Source: Brachionus manjavacas (lineage: Eukaryota; Rotifera; Eurotatoria; Ploima; Brachionidae). Taken from it: a DNA stretch of 64,000 nt. The notes below the pieces were generated by a model. The model worked only from the letters and a program-made list of their open reading frames with translations, did no database searches and had not been told where the DNA came from. How positions within the stretch are numbered: position 1 is the stretch's first letter; every line of letters starts with the position of its first letter. A program made the position numbers and the translations under genes. Location: the NCBI GenBank assembly GCA_019054805.1, contig JAHQIY010000008.1, positions 5,069,501-5,133,500 on the forward strand, written 5' to 3'. Shown in pieces: positions 33,801 through 45,800 of this stretch.

Positions 33801-36800
33801 TTAAAATAAAAAGCGGAACATCACTTTTGTCAATTTTTTGAAAATTTACTATAATTCTATCTTTTAACATAAATGTGCCAAAAAATGTTTAATTTTGTGA
33901 TTATTTTAGTAAAAGAAAAAACAGAATTTTTCTATTTTGTTTGATATTTTGATTCATTCATGTTAGCTTTTCCTATTTCTATTCGAAATTAACTTTAAAA
34001 AATTCGAATAAGACACTTGAATTGCAATTAGCTTAAAAATTTAAATAAATCTTATTATATATTTATTAATTATCCAAGCGACATTAGCAATTAAATGGAG
34101 AAAATTAAAAATAAGAAAAAATAACAGTTTTTGGTGCAAAAATTTGATTAGATTTTTATATATTAATTATTAAATTTACTTTATATTCATTGTTTTGCTT
34201 AATTTTCTATATACAATTTTAAATTAATTTCTTTTATTTAATCTATAAATTTAAGATGACTCAAGGGTAAGTGTATGCGACGATGTTGCTCCAAAAACGA
34301 CACCAACTTGCTTTACCAAAGCAACATCAAGGCAAAAAAATAGTGATCTGGTAACCAGCTATAGCGATGACACTAACCGAATACTTAGACTAAATGAGAC
34401 ATCAAAAATAGCATCATTTATCGGTGTTGAACTATCAAATAATTCCAATGAAGTGTTCAATTCATTAGACAAGGTTTTGCTGCTGAATACTGAATTTAGA
34501 TTTGACACTTATTTGGAATCAATTGAAGTAGTTGCAATTAGACCCGGATCTATAGAACTCGAAATATTCTCATTTATGTCATGTAGTTCACATTCATGCA
34601 GCAAACAAATAGATGCAAATAAAGTTCTACCAAATTATCAAGCTCGATACCTTGGAGAATTTGAACTTAAAGAAGGGCTCAATAAATTGGAAATTGGAAG
34701 AGTTTATGTGAAAAAAGATTCTATAATCTCATTAAATCAGAAAACGTATTGTGTTGCTTTGATTCAATCAGAATGGATTCTATTTTCCGATAAAGTGTAA
34801 GCTTGGAATTTTTTTAATTTTTAAATTGCAGAATTGTTAATTTACGTATAATAAAGTAAAATAGAAAAAAAAATTTTTTTGCAACTAAAAGAAATAAAAG
34901 TATTTACTTTTATAAATTACTTATTTAAAATTGAAATTTAAAAATGCTTGTTAAACTTGATTAAAAATTTGATAAAAAGTAGATTTTTCATTTTTCATTT
35001 TTAATGAAAAATTGTATCAATTTTTTTTAATTTTTAAGAAAATGTAAAAAATGGAATAAAAGAATCAAAAAAGTACATTCAAAAAAATTTAAATTTGTTA
35101 ACTATCAAATTTATACAAAAAAATGTAATGAATTTATAGAACCCTCTTTTTTTTGCATATAAAATAAAAAAACTAGATTTTTGATGCAGTATTTTAACAA
35201 TTTGAATTTATTTTGGACTAAAGAATCTAAATTTTTGGAAAAAATTCTTTAATCTAGCCAATAATTATTTTAAATTTTATTCTTTTAGCTGAAATTTAAA
35301 AAAGAAATGAATTAAAATTTTTCCAGTAAAAAAGAGAATTTTTTTCAATTTAAATTTACAAATTTTGACTTGAAATTCCTATCCGCAAATCTTAACACCT
35401 AATATTTTTTAATTTTGTGATTTAAAAATAAAAATTTTACTGGGGTTTGAAAATAAAGACTAAAATAAAAGTTGTTGCTCTTTGGGATTTAAAAACTGGT
35501 GTGACAAAAATTTTTTTATAGGTAAGTTATTCTAATCCTGAAAGGGTATATATTTTTGTGCAAAATATAAGGTTTTTTGATATTATATAGCTTTTAAGAT
35601 ATTCAAAAACGAATTTCAGCACAGAGGCTACACACAACCCTATTTTTTGCATAAAAAATAAGAGACATGTCAAGTATGTGATCAAGTGTTTCCAAAAATC
35701 GTGGTTATAGGTATCATGTTATGGAAAATAAAGCAGTAATTAAATTTCAATATATTTTAGCGAAGTGCAATTTGCAAGGATTTTTCAAATTATTAACAGA
35801 CTTTGACAGTCGATGCAAATATGTACGTTGTGCCATTAACAGAACTAATTTTGAACTTAAAAAACAAATAATTTTTTGACATTTTGTTGTTCTTTTGTTC
35901 AAAAAAAACAACAACAAAAATAAAATTCTGTAGATAAAATATTTAAATAAATTATAAAAAAAATTTCGATTTAAATAATTTTGTTTAAAAAATAGTGAAC
36001 TTGATCAAGAAATTATCATGAGTTTAATGGGAATTTTCTCAAGATCTTTATAGGATTCTTTAGGTGAATTCTATTTTACAATTCTTTCTCAATTTAAATT
36101 TAAATTTTTCGAAAATGTAAACTCTTTCTATTTCAGAAAATTAGACATTTTTTAGTATTGAAGTATAGTGACATGATAAGACTTAAGGTAAAGGCTGATT
36201 TCACGCAGACCTTTTAGTATCCTGAGCCAAAATTGATGAGGTGTTTTTGCTTCCCAGTCATTCTCGCAGGCTTTCATTTTCAATATTTCCTAGTCAACTT
36301 TTCATCCTAGCAAAACTTTTAGCATACCCATCAATCATTCCACCATACTTGCACTATAAGCATACCAAACACCTTAATAACATACAAAAATCTGATTATC
36401 ATACAAATACTATTTTTCGAAAATTATTCCCGAATTTTCACTTGAATTATCTCCCGGCAGCAAGTGCAAACAATTCGCCAAAAAGAATTCGAAATGGGAA
36501 TTTTTGAACAAGATAAGAAGTTTTCATTCTTTTTTAAAGGTAGAGACGAGATTAAAATTTATCATAAAACTCGCCATTTAATTTTTTTTAAATTAAAATG
36601 TGTGGTGATAATTTGTTGACTATAAGATAATTAAAATAGTCTTATAATTTTGTGAAAAAACTCGAGCCTGGTGGTCTGAAAAAATTAGAGAGTGCATTGA
36701 TAAAAAATTCAATTTAAATTTTTAAACATTTACTGGTTTTGTGAAGTTCAGTTCAAAAGAACAGACAAATTGTAAAAAAATTACACAACTTTTTTTCTAA

Positions 36801-39800
36801 AGGTCTAAACTTACAGTGATGATTTGCTACATGGATTTTACCAAATTTTACGTAATTTTTGGTAAATTTATGAATAAATGCAATTTTTTAGTAAAATTTT
36901 CAAATTTTTTCTTTTTCTCTAATTGACCTTTAATTGATTCTTCTAAAATCTTTGTTTGAAAAACTGTAAAGACAAATTTAAAATAGACATTTAGGTATCA
37001 AAATTATGGCTCAAATAGACGCTTTTAACAATATTTAGATATCAATTAAATTATATTACGGCGAAACAAAGTAAAATTTTTTATTGTAAAATTTCAAAAT
37101 GTTGATTAAGTATTCAATTTACTTAAGATAAAAATTCATTTAATTTTCTATCTAATTATTGATTAAACAAATAATCTTTAGTAAAGTTTAGTCATTTATT
37201 GTTAAAAAATTGACAAAAAATAACTTTTTATTTAAATCAAAAACTAAAAATTTTGATTTGAAATTTACATTTGATCATGAACTTCAATATGAATGCTCCA
37301 GAATTGTATCAGTACATGAGATTAAAATTTATTGTTTCTCTTTTAATTATTAATATTCTAATTTTGTTCAATTTTATTATTAATAACTTTTGATATTTCT
37401 TTGAATTGAATAAAAATTATCAACATTAAATATTATCAAAATGCCAAAAATTTTATGAAAATGTTATTATTAGGCTTCTAATAGTGATTTCGATACCTGA
37501 TCAACTGGGAGTAGTAGTAAAAATAACTGCGACTCGAATGACGAGTAAAGCCGTATAGCTGTTACAGTTCTTTGCCTTCACACCATTCTCTGTTCCATTG
37601 TCAACCACATGTCAATTTTTTTTTTTTGAATGAATTCAGGGAAACTGCTCCTTTGGTAATCAGTTCCAGTACTTTACAACCCCATTAGTTGAAACGTGAT
37701 GGACAACTTTTAATAAGTCCTCCTTTAAGCATCTTTGTGTGGCATCTTTGTGAGTTTGTGTAGCATATCTAATTCTACTTTCCAACCTGATAGATTCAAG
37801 ATTATTGATTATTTTAAAAATTTGTATTAAATCGCCTCTTATTCTTCTAGAATTCAGTGATGTGAGTTAAATTCTAAAGTAATTTTGACATCCCTAATTC
37901 TATCTTTCCCCATTCATGTATCCATTGACATACATTTCTTATTTTTTACCATTTTTTTATACAGACTTAAACTAATTTTGATTTTTTTAAATAAATTTTT
38001 ATTTAGAGTAAAAAATTTGGTTGATATAGATCAGAATGATAAAAAATCATTAGCAGTTAGGTGCATTGTTGATGCAGATTTTTACTTAAACATTCTCAAA
38101 AATATGGACACAAATTTGAATCATTTTCCAAAAGCAGCGATCAACAATCGAGCATCAGCGCTACCTAGATCGGTTGTCAAAAGACAGATTAGTCAAGAAT
38201 GTATATTTTAATCATTTATTGTTAATCAAATTTTTAAATATTAATCAATTAAGATTTTGAAGCTAGCTCAAACTGCAATTTGGACAGTTCAAAACTTAAA
38301 CTTATTTGTTCAATTCGGGTTAAAACTGAACTTTTACCAATAGCCATTGATTTTCATATTAACAATGGATACAGTGAAACATTTTTGATAAAAAATGGTA
38401 AGACAATAAAACACTTTTAAAACATTTAATATTTATTTATTTTTATTAAGGAATACAAAAAAAAAATATTTATGAAATACCAAATTTGAAATCACATATA
38501 GCCTCGGATCAATTAGAAGGAAACGCAAATGTGTACCTTCTTAGTAGTATTTTTCGAGAAGACGGTTATCTGCAAGGTTTTGAATTCCATTCGACTGCGT
38601 TTGTTATCAATTTATTGATTCAAATTAAATCGGTGAATTTAACAGTTTATCCAAGCTTTTTGGTACAATGGCAATTTGAAAGAACACATCATTCTTTTTT
38701 AATTGATAAAGTTTATCCAGGCTATACCAAGCTCTTGTTTAAAAGTCCTCTAAAAGTTTTAAAAAATTGGTTTGTAGCTTTAATTAATCCTCCGAAAATG
38801 TTTTATACTGATCCAACTTTAGTAGCCCACTACAAAGATTATATTTATTATGAAAGTAGTTTGCCCAATTATTATAAATCTATTTCAGGTAGAGTCTTAT
38901 TTAATTCAATCTTATTGCATTATTATGAATGCGATTTGAATATAACACATTTGTTTTCGGAAAATGGGAATTTCATTTACACATTGAAAGCGTTAAATTA
39001 CTCAACAATTATTGAATCAAATGGATTGCTTATCAGACAATGTAAAATTTTTAGAATGATCTTTTAGGTTTTCTTCAAAGCAGAGCATATTTTATAGGGA
39101 TTTACCTTTAAAGCACAATTATGATAGCCTTTCAACACAATCAAAAAAAGATTGTTCACAATAAATTCTTTTAGGCAAAAAATGGAAAAATGCACCAGAC
39201 ACGCCCAGTAAAATACATTATCGAAAATTTTCGAGAGTTTACGTAAAAAATTTTTTTTTCGTAAAATTTACGATTTTTTAACAGATTTTTTTTTTTCGAA
39301 AAATTATTAATTTAAAATCTTCGAAATATTTACGCTTTTTTTCCTAATTTTTTTTTAAAAAATTTTAAAAATAATTTACGAAAAATTATTTCAAATTAAA
39401 TCTATTTTCACATTCAATATATTTAACTAAATTATTTTAAAGCAATTAGAGCCTTTTAACTAAAACATTACTTTTTGATAAAATCTTTAAGAAATTTACA
39501 AATTTAATCACATAATTTTTATATTTTTATTTTGATAAATTAATTTTTTGAATATATCAAAAAAAAATTTAGCTGAAATAGCACCAGGGCTGTTTCGAAC
39601 GGCTTGCGAACAATTTTTAATTGATTATTGATATATTTTGATAATATCTAACTAATCAGTCCAATTAATATTAGTGGGGAGGAGTCTTTTCTTTAGGTTT
39701 CAATCTTGTTCTTTGCAAGTGTTTATACAACAAAAAGATTTAATTGGCTGTTAGAATTCAAAAGACGTTTTTCAATATGAAATAAAATTATAACGTTTTT

Positions 39801-42800
39801 TTTTATTCAATCCTTCATATTAAGCCTTTCATAAACACGCATCTTAATTATATTAAATTACTGCTTATATTCACATTCTTATTTTCTAAAAAATTTATCT
39901 TGCTAATTAATTTTTATATCTTTATTTTAGATTATTTTTTTTAATAACAAGAATTTTGCTGCTGAAAGCCGGAAGTGTTGAGTCGAAAATCATCAGAAAA
40001 TAAATTTAACTTGATTTGATATTTTATCAGCCGATAGATCACTGATTAGAACTTTTTTCTAAATTTGACCAATTTATCTGATTCAAAAGTTCAAAATTTT
40101 CACTTTCATTTTATGTAAAATTTTCAATTTAACTTTGCGAAAAATTTGCATAGATTATGACCATCTTCGGCGTTTTTTTACGCTTTTATTTTTCGTTGAT
40201 TTTACATTTTTTTTTCGGTTTTTAAATTTACTGGGCGTAATGAAAAAGTTAAATTAATTTAACTAATTGAGCTTGCTTAATATTTTTTCTAAATCAAGAT
40301 ATTTTTCTCATTTATTAACAAAAACTTTTAGAAAAAAAAGAGCAATATAAAAATAAAACATTATTTTGTCCGATTCGATGATTTTATTTGCTTTTTAGCC
40401 AAGTCATTACTTTTTTAATTCTTATTTTTGGTTTTTTTAGACTAAATTTCGATTTGTATTGAAACAATCTCTCGGAAAGCTTTTTGACCATTAAGATCGC
40501 CAGTTTGACTGATCAGATCCCTTATCTTTGTCTCTTGATCAGAAGGTATGAGAAAATTTGGGAACTCTTTTGAAAATGAAACCAATGGTGGTTTATAATT
40601 GTTATTTTTGAATGAAAACAAATTTTAAAAAATCTTGCACATGGTTAAGATTCGATTAATTTCTTCTCTATCTAAATGTTTTATTAAAAATTTGATTTAG
40701 ACGAATGCTTTTTAAAATTTAAAGATTTTTTTGACAAATAAAATGTTTCTGAAAGTTATTATCAGTACAGACTGTTATGATTAGTAAGTTTTTTAGGTTG
40801 CCTAGTTCAAGCCTAAATTATTACAATAAAAGTCCAAGCCAAGACTTTAAATTATAAAAAAAAAATTCAAAGTCAAAGTCGGAATTATTTTTTTGAAATT
40901 TTTTTATTTCTTAAAGTCGTGGCTTGGTCTTTTATTGTAAAAATTTAGGCTTGAACTAGGCAACCGAAAAAACTTTAGATCTAAACAGCAAAAGCTCTCT
41001 TTTTTCATCATTTTTCAGAAAATTAAAATTTTTCCATCGTTGATCTAAAAATACCGCTGCAATAATTAAATCATTTTGTAAATAAACTTTACACCCATTC
41101 GTAAATCTTTAGCCAACTGATCCAAAAAACTAAAACTCTGAGAACTCTCAAAGATCATCTAAATTTGAGAACATAATATGCAAAAATGTTTTTTCTCATA
41201 AAAGCATTCCTAATCTTTCTCAGAAAATCTACAAAACCAGTCTTCCCCCGAACATTTTTATTATGATAAAATAACGCAGGAAAGTAAGAAGAAACTTTCA
41301 AAAAACTCGCTGTCAAAAACTCGCTGTCAAAAAATCAAGCAAAAATATAATCAAGATAAATTTGAGTTAAAGGCCTCTTTAAAAAAATTCTGGAATCAAA
41401 ATTGGTTTGATTTTATCAAGAAGATGGGGAAAAACCCACTTACAATTAGACCTTTTTGGAAAAAAATTAATAAAATTAGAACAAAAAAAGGATCAAATTT
41501 AATCCCAAATTTGTTTTCAAATGACAAGGAGTTCAAAACTAATGAAGAAAACGGAAAATGCTTTGCAGAACTCTTATCTTCAATATTTAGTCCTAATTCT
41601 GATTTTATTGATACTAAGAAAGATTTCGAAATACTTAATTCTAACTCTGAATTTTTTAGAAATTATGATCATTGTAATTTTAATGATTCAATTACTGGAA
41701 CGAATAGCTTTTTCAAGATTATACAATTTTTTGGAACATAATTCACTCCTTATCCAGGAGCAATCTGGATTTAGGAGAGATCGGCTAACATCAGATAATC
41801 TATTCTTTATAATTAAAAAAATTGTGGAATCATTTAAAATAGAAAAAAAAAGTTTGTGGCCTTTTTTTTGATATTTCTAAAAACTTCCATAGGGTTTGGC
41901 ATGAGGGTTTCCTTTTTAAATTGATAAAAATGAATCCACCTCATTACTTGACTAACTGGATTAGATAATTTTAAGATAGTAGGACATTTAAGGTAAATGT
42001 GAATGACCACTTGAGCGACGAATATCAAATAACTGCAGGTGTTCCTCAAGGCTCAGTAATTAGTCCTCTTTTATTTAGTATATATATTAATGACATCCCC
42101 AAAAGAAAGAAAACAAATAACGAATACTCTCTGCTTTTCGCAGATGATCTAGTTGCATACTTCATTTATAACAAAAAGGGGAACCTAGAAAATAAGATAA
42201 ATGATTACACCAACGAACTAGAACAATGGCTTATTAAATGGAAAATGAAGATATCAGTTGAAAAGTCGTGTTCAGTAGTCTTCTCTAGGTACAAAAAAGA
42301 GAGTGATAATCTAAACTTAAAATTTATGGAAACAGAATAATGAGCCAAAAAGAAATCAAGTTCCTTGGTATAAAATTTGATTCAAAATTAAATTTTAATA
42401 TTATAGTAGGCGAAATTAAAGAACGCTGCAATAAAAGGCTAAATATTATTGAGATATTGTCAAATAAAAAATGGGGTCTCAATCAAAACACACTAGGAAA
42501 TTTATATAAATCTTTAGTCGGATCGATTTTAGACTATTCTTTTCCTTGCTTGAATTCATTTTCAGAAAATAATATCAAAAAACTACAAGCAATTCAGAAT
42601 ACAGCAGTAAGATCTATCCTTAAGTTAAAATATGATACTCCCTCCAACATCGTGCAACATGAAGCTTTTAATAAACTAAAATTACTAACAGTCTCGAATC
42701 GTCTTTTTGAGTTGAGTGAGAAATATGTTGGGACAGGACTGAGTCATTCTATTCCATTGGTTGTAAGATTGGTGGAGGAATACAAAGAAGGTTTCGAATC

Positions 42801-45800
42801 GAGATATATAGAATATCCAACCCCGTTGTTGGATATTCAACCCCGTTGTTGGATATTCAATTATTAGTAAGGTTGGATAAATTCAATATATCCAACCTTA
42901 CTAATAATTTAAACATTTGCCACATGTAACAATCTATGTCTTCTAAACTTTCATTTTTTTTTAGATTATTTACTTTATTTTGATTTTTTTTATCTCATTT
43001 TATTAACTTTAATTTTATTTTTTATTTTGATTTTGATTTTTTTAATTTATTCTGAAGGAGCCCTAGCTCGGTACAGAAAACAAATAAATTAAAAATAATA
43101 AATAAAAATAAAATTACAATTCTAATTAGTCTTCGATTATCGTAAATTCATTTGATTTAGGATTTGATCTTTATGTTTTGAGTTTATATCTTTTCTTAAA
43201 ACTTGTTTAATTAAGACATGGTTTTTGTAGACCGACTCGAGCATCAAATAAGTCGGATTCCAACGAGTAGCTAACCATTTTTCTTTGAAGGCTTATTTTA
43301 ATTTAGTTGAACACATTTTATTACCTTCCATGACTTGACATGCATAATTGTCTTAAAAATTGTCTGAATCGACCCTAAAATATTTCCAAATAACGCTCCT
43401 TTTTGGATTTGTATTCGACTCACAACACTAGTCATATGACGCTAAACCTGAAATATTGAGTGCATTAATATTTTCACTAATTTCGATATTAAATGTTAAG
43501 ACACATTTTATTGTGTTCTATTCAGGCAAAAAAACATTTTGAAAAATTTTTTTTAGCTTAACAATACACTTAAGTATTTTTAAGTGTATTTTTTCAATGG
43601 TGTGCTCATCAGAAATGTGACGTGTGTTGCTCAGAGTCTAGTTTGTGGTGACACTTCATTCCCATTCAGAAATAATCCTTACTAGGAATATCTATTGAAT
43701 TTCAAAGATTTAAAGGGAATGGAAAATAAAATAAAATATGCTCTGGGTTCAGGTGTTTTCATGATGGTAAATTTTTATTTAAAAATATTTAAAAACAGAT
43801 GAGTTTGCTGACATTTATTTTGAGAATTTAAACGATTCGATTGATCACACCATAAATGGTATACTCTTTATTGCAAATAGTCATAATTATGATCACGTTG
43901 ATTTTGATGGGGATATAGTTAATTTTAAAAATAATCCAATCGATTATTTTGGAATAATGGTTCCATTTTATCTACAACAAATAAAGACCACAGAATTGAC
44001 CGGAAAATTTCTGCTATCAAATACGTATTTTAAATATGACACCAAACTGATCGGATTTGAATATTGGGCTAACTATGCTTTTCAAAAAATTTATGTAGAA
44101 GTAATTTATAAAATATTTTACAATTTAAAATTTATTCAAAATTTAAATTTTAGATTACACGTAGCAATCATTTGATACATAATAGAATCTCTTTATATAC
44201 CAAAAAGGGATACAATAGCTACACATTACCTAATTCATTAAGTGTAAACAAAGGCTTTTCAATTGAAATAATAGTAGACTATCCTCATTTACTGGCGATC
44301 AATGATCGTAATGATCTAATTTACTCAGACATGTATTGGGACGGAAATGAATATGTCAAATTTAACCAGTTTAAGAATCGGGCCTTTTATTTTAATTGTA
44401 AAATCGATCAACACTATTTCCTACAAGCTTATCATTTTTCAAAAACATTTGAGCTAAATGAAACAGATGGTACAGCAAGATATGCTTCAGAAAATTTCCA
44501 TTTAAATATTCGATTCAATAGAACAAATTATCAAGTCAAAAAATACTTCACTATTTCAAAAAGTAAAATTTTTCATATTTTATTAATATTTTAAATTTAT
44601 TGCTTATAGTCAACTGAGGTAAACGTTTATTGCGCTAAAAGGGTCAGATTTTTTGTAATTGAAAATTAACAAATTTAAATTAAAATTAAGCTTGGCACAA
44701 CCTTGATTTGGACAATTTCCTGGCTCAAAAATTAAATTCTGTTTTATAAGTGATTTTATGCAAATTTTCTATTACTGTATGAAACCGATTTAATTCAGAT
44801 TAATTTTTTACCTCTCCAAGCTGTAGGACAATTAAAGATAAAGATTTAAGAATAAAAAAATTATTCAAAAAAAAATTTTTTTAGCTAAAAATTTTATAGG
44901 AGAAAAAGAGTTGATGAGAATTCAGGAGAAATAAGGTAAAATTTTGGGGCACTGATACTAATTACGGGTATTTTACAAAACTTTTCTTAAGCTCAATTAA
45001 GATTATTTTAAATTTAAGAAAATTTAAACATTTTATCAAAAATATTTAGCTAATTTTAGAATTAATTAAAGAAAATCAATATTTTAAAATCGATTAAAAA
45101 AATTGTAGCCGATTTATTAAAATCGATTATCAAGGATTTTTTATTTCTTTTTATAATAATAAGCCAGAGTTGGTCAAAAGTCAAAGTCAAGCCTGGGCTT
45201 TGACTAAAGGCTACAAATTATTTTCGTAGTAAAAATAATTAAATTCGTAGCAAAAAAAATTAAAATAAAAGCAAAGATTCATTAGTAAAAGTAGCAAAAT
45301 AAATTTATCAATAGTAAAAAAAATAAAAAAAATAGTAAATTATTATATCAAATATTTATTAATAAAAAAATTCACACATTACTTAGAAATGTTGTTTAGT
45401 GTTATTCTATGGATTTTTTCTAGGACGGTCTCTTTTTCTCGGAGCTAAATTTGAAGATGTTGTTGGTTGTACAATAGTTTGAATGTCATTATTAATACTA
45501 TCGGCTTGATCTTGATCATTATCATTTTCATTTGAAAGCGGATCTTGGTTGATCGATTGAGCCATTGAAATTGGAAATTCGTAGTTAAAACTTTGTAGAG
45601 CTGGATTAATTGGACCAGTCGAAATACGTTGTACCAAAGTAGGTGTAGCTTGTTTTCGTCTTCCTCGCTTTTTATTTGCCTCAAGATTGAGATCTAAGCC
45701 AGGAAATTCACATAATTTCAACCTGTATGCAACACCAATTACATTTTCGGTGTTGCCTTTATATTTCTTTGGGTCACGAGAATTGATGTAGATGAAGATT

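Larger units (their letters stand above)
41300..43110 (+). mobile_element. LINE retrotransposon, longest copy, frameshifted
   Basis: Reads through the pre-RT region (from about 41350: KFWNQNWFDFIKKMGKNPLT), RT start (QEQSGFRRDRLTSDNLFFII), motif A with a changed core (FDISKNFHRVWHEGF), motif B (ITAGVPQGSVISPLLFSIYI NDI) and motif C FADD at 42137-42148. After a frame change near 42338 come KFLGIKFDSKLNFN and the C-terminal region to IEYPTPL (about 42828). At least four frameshifts or stops make it inactive. The 3' end carries the stem-loop tail at 43045-43090. It sits in intron 5 in the sense orientation of the host gene. The sister copies are 7855-8670 and 17500-17893. Confidence 0.88.
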
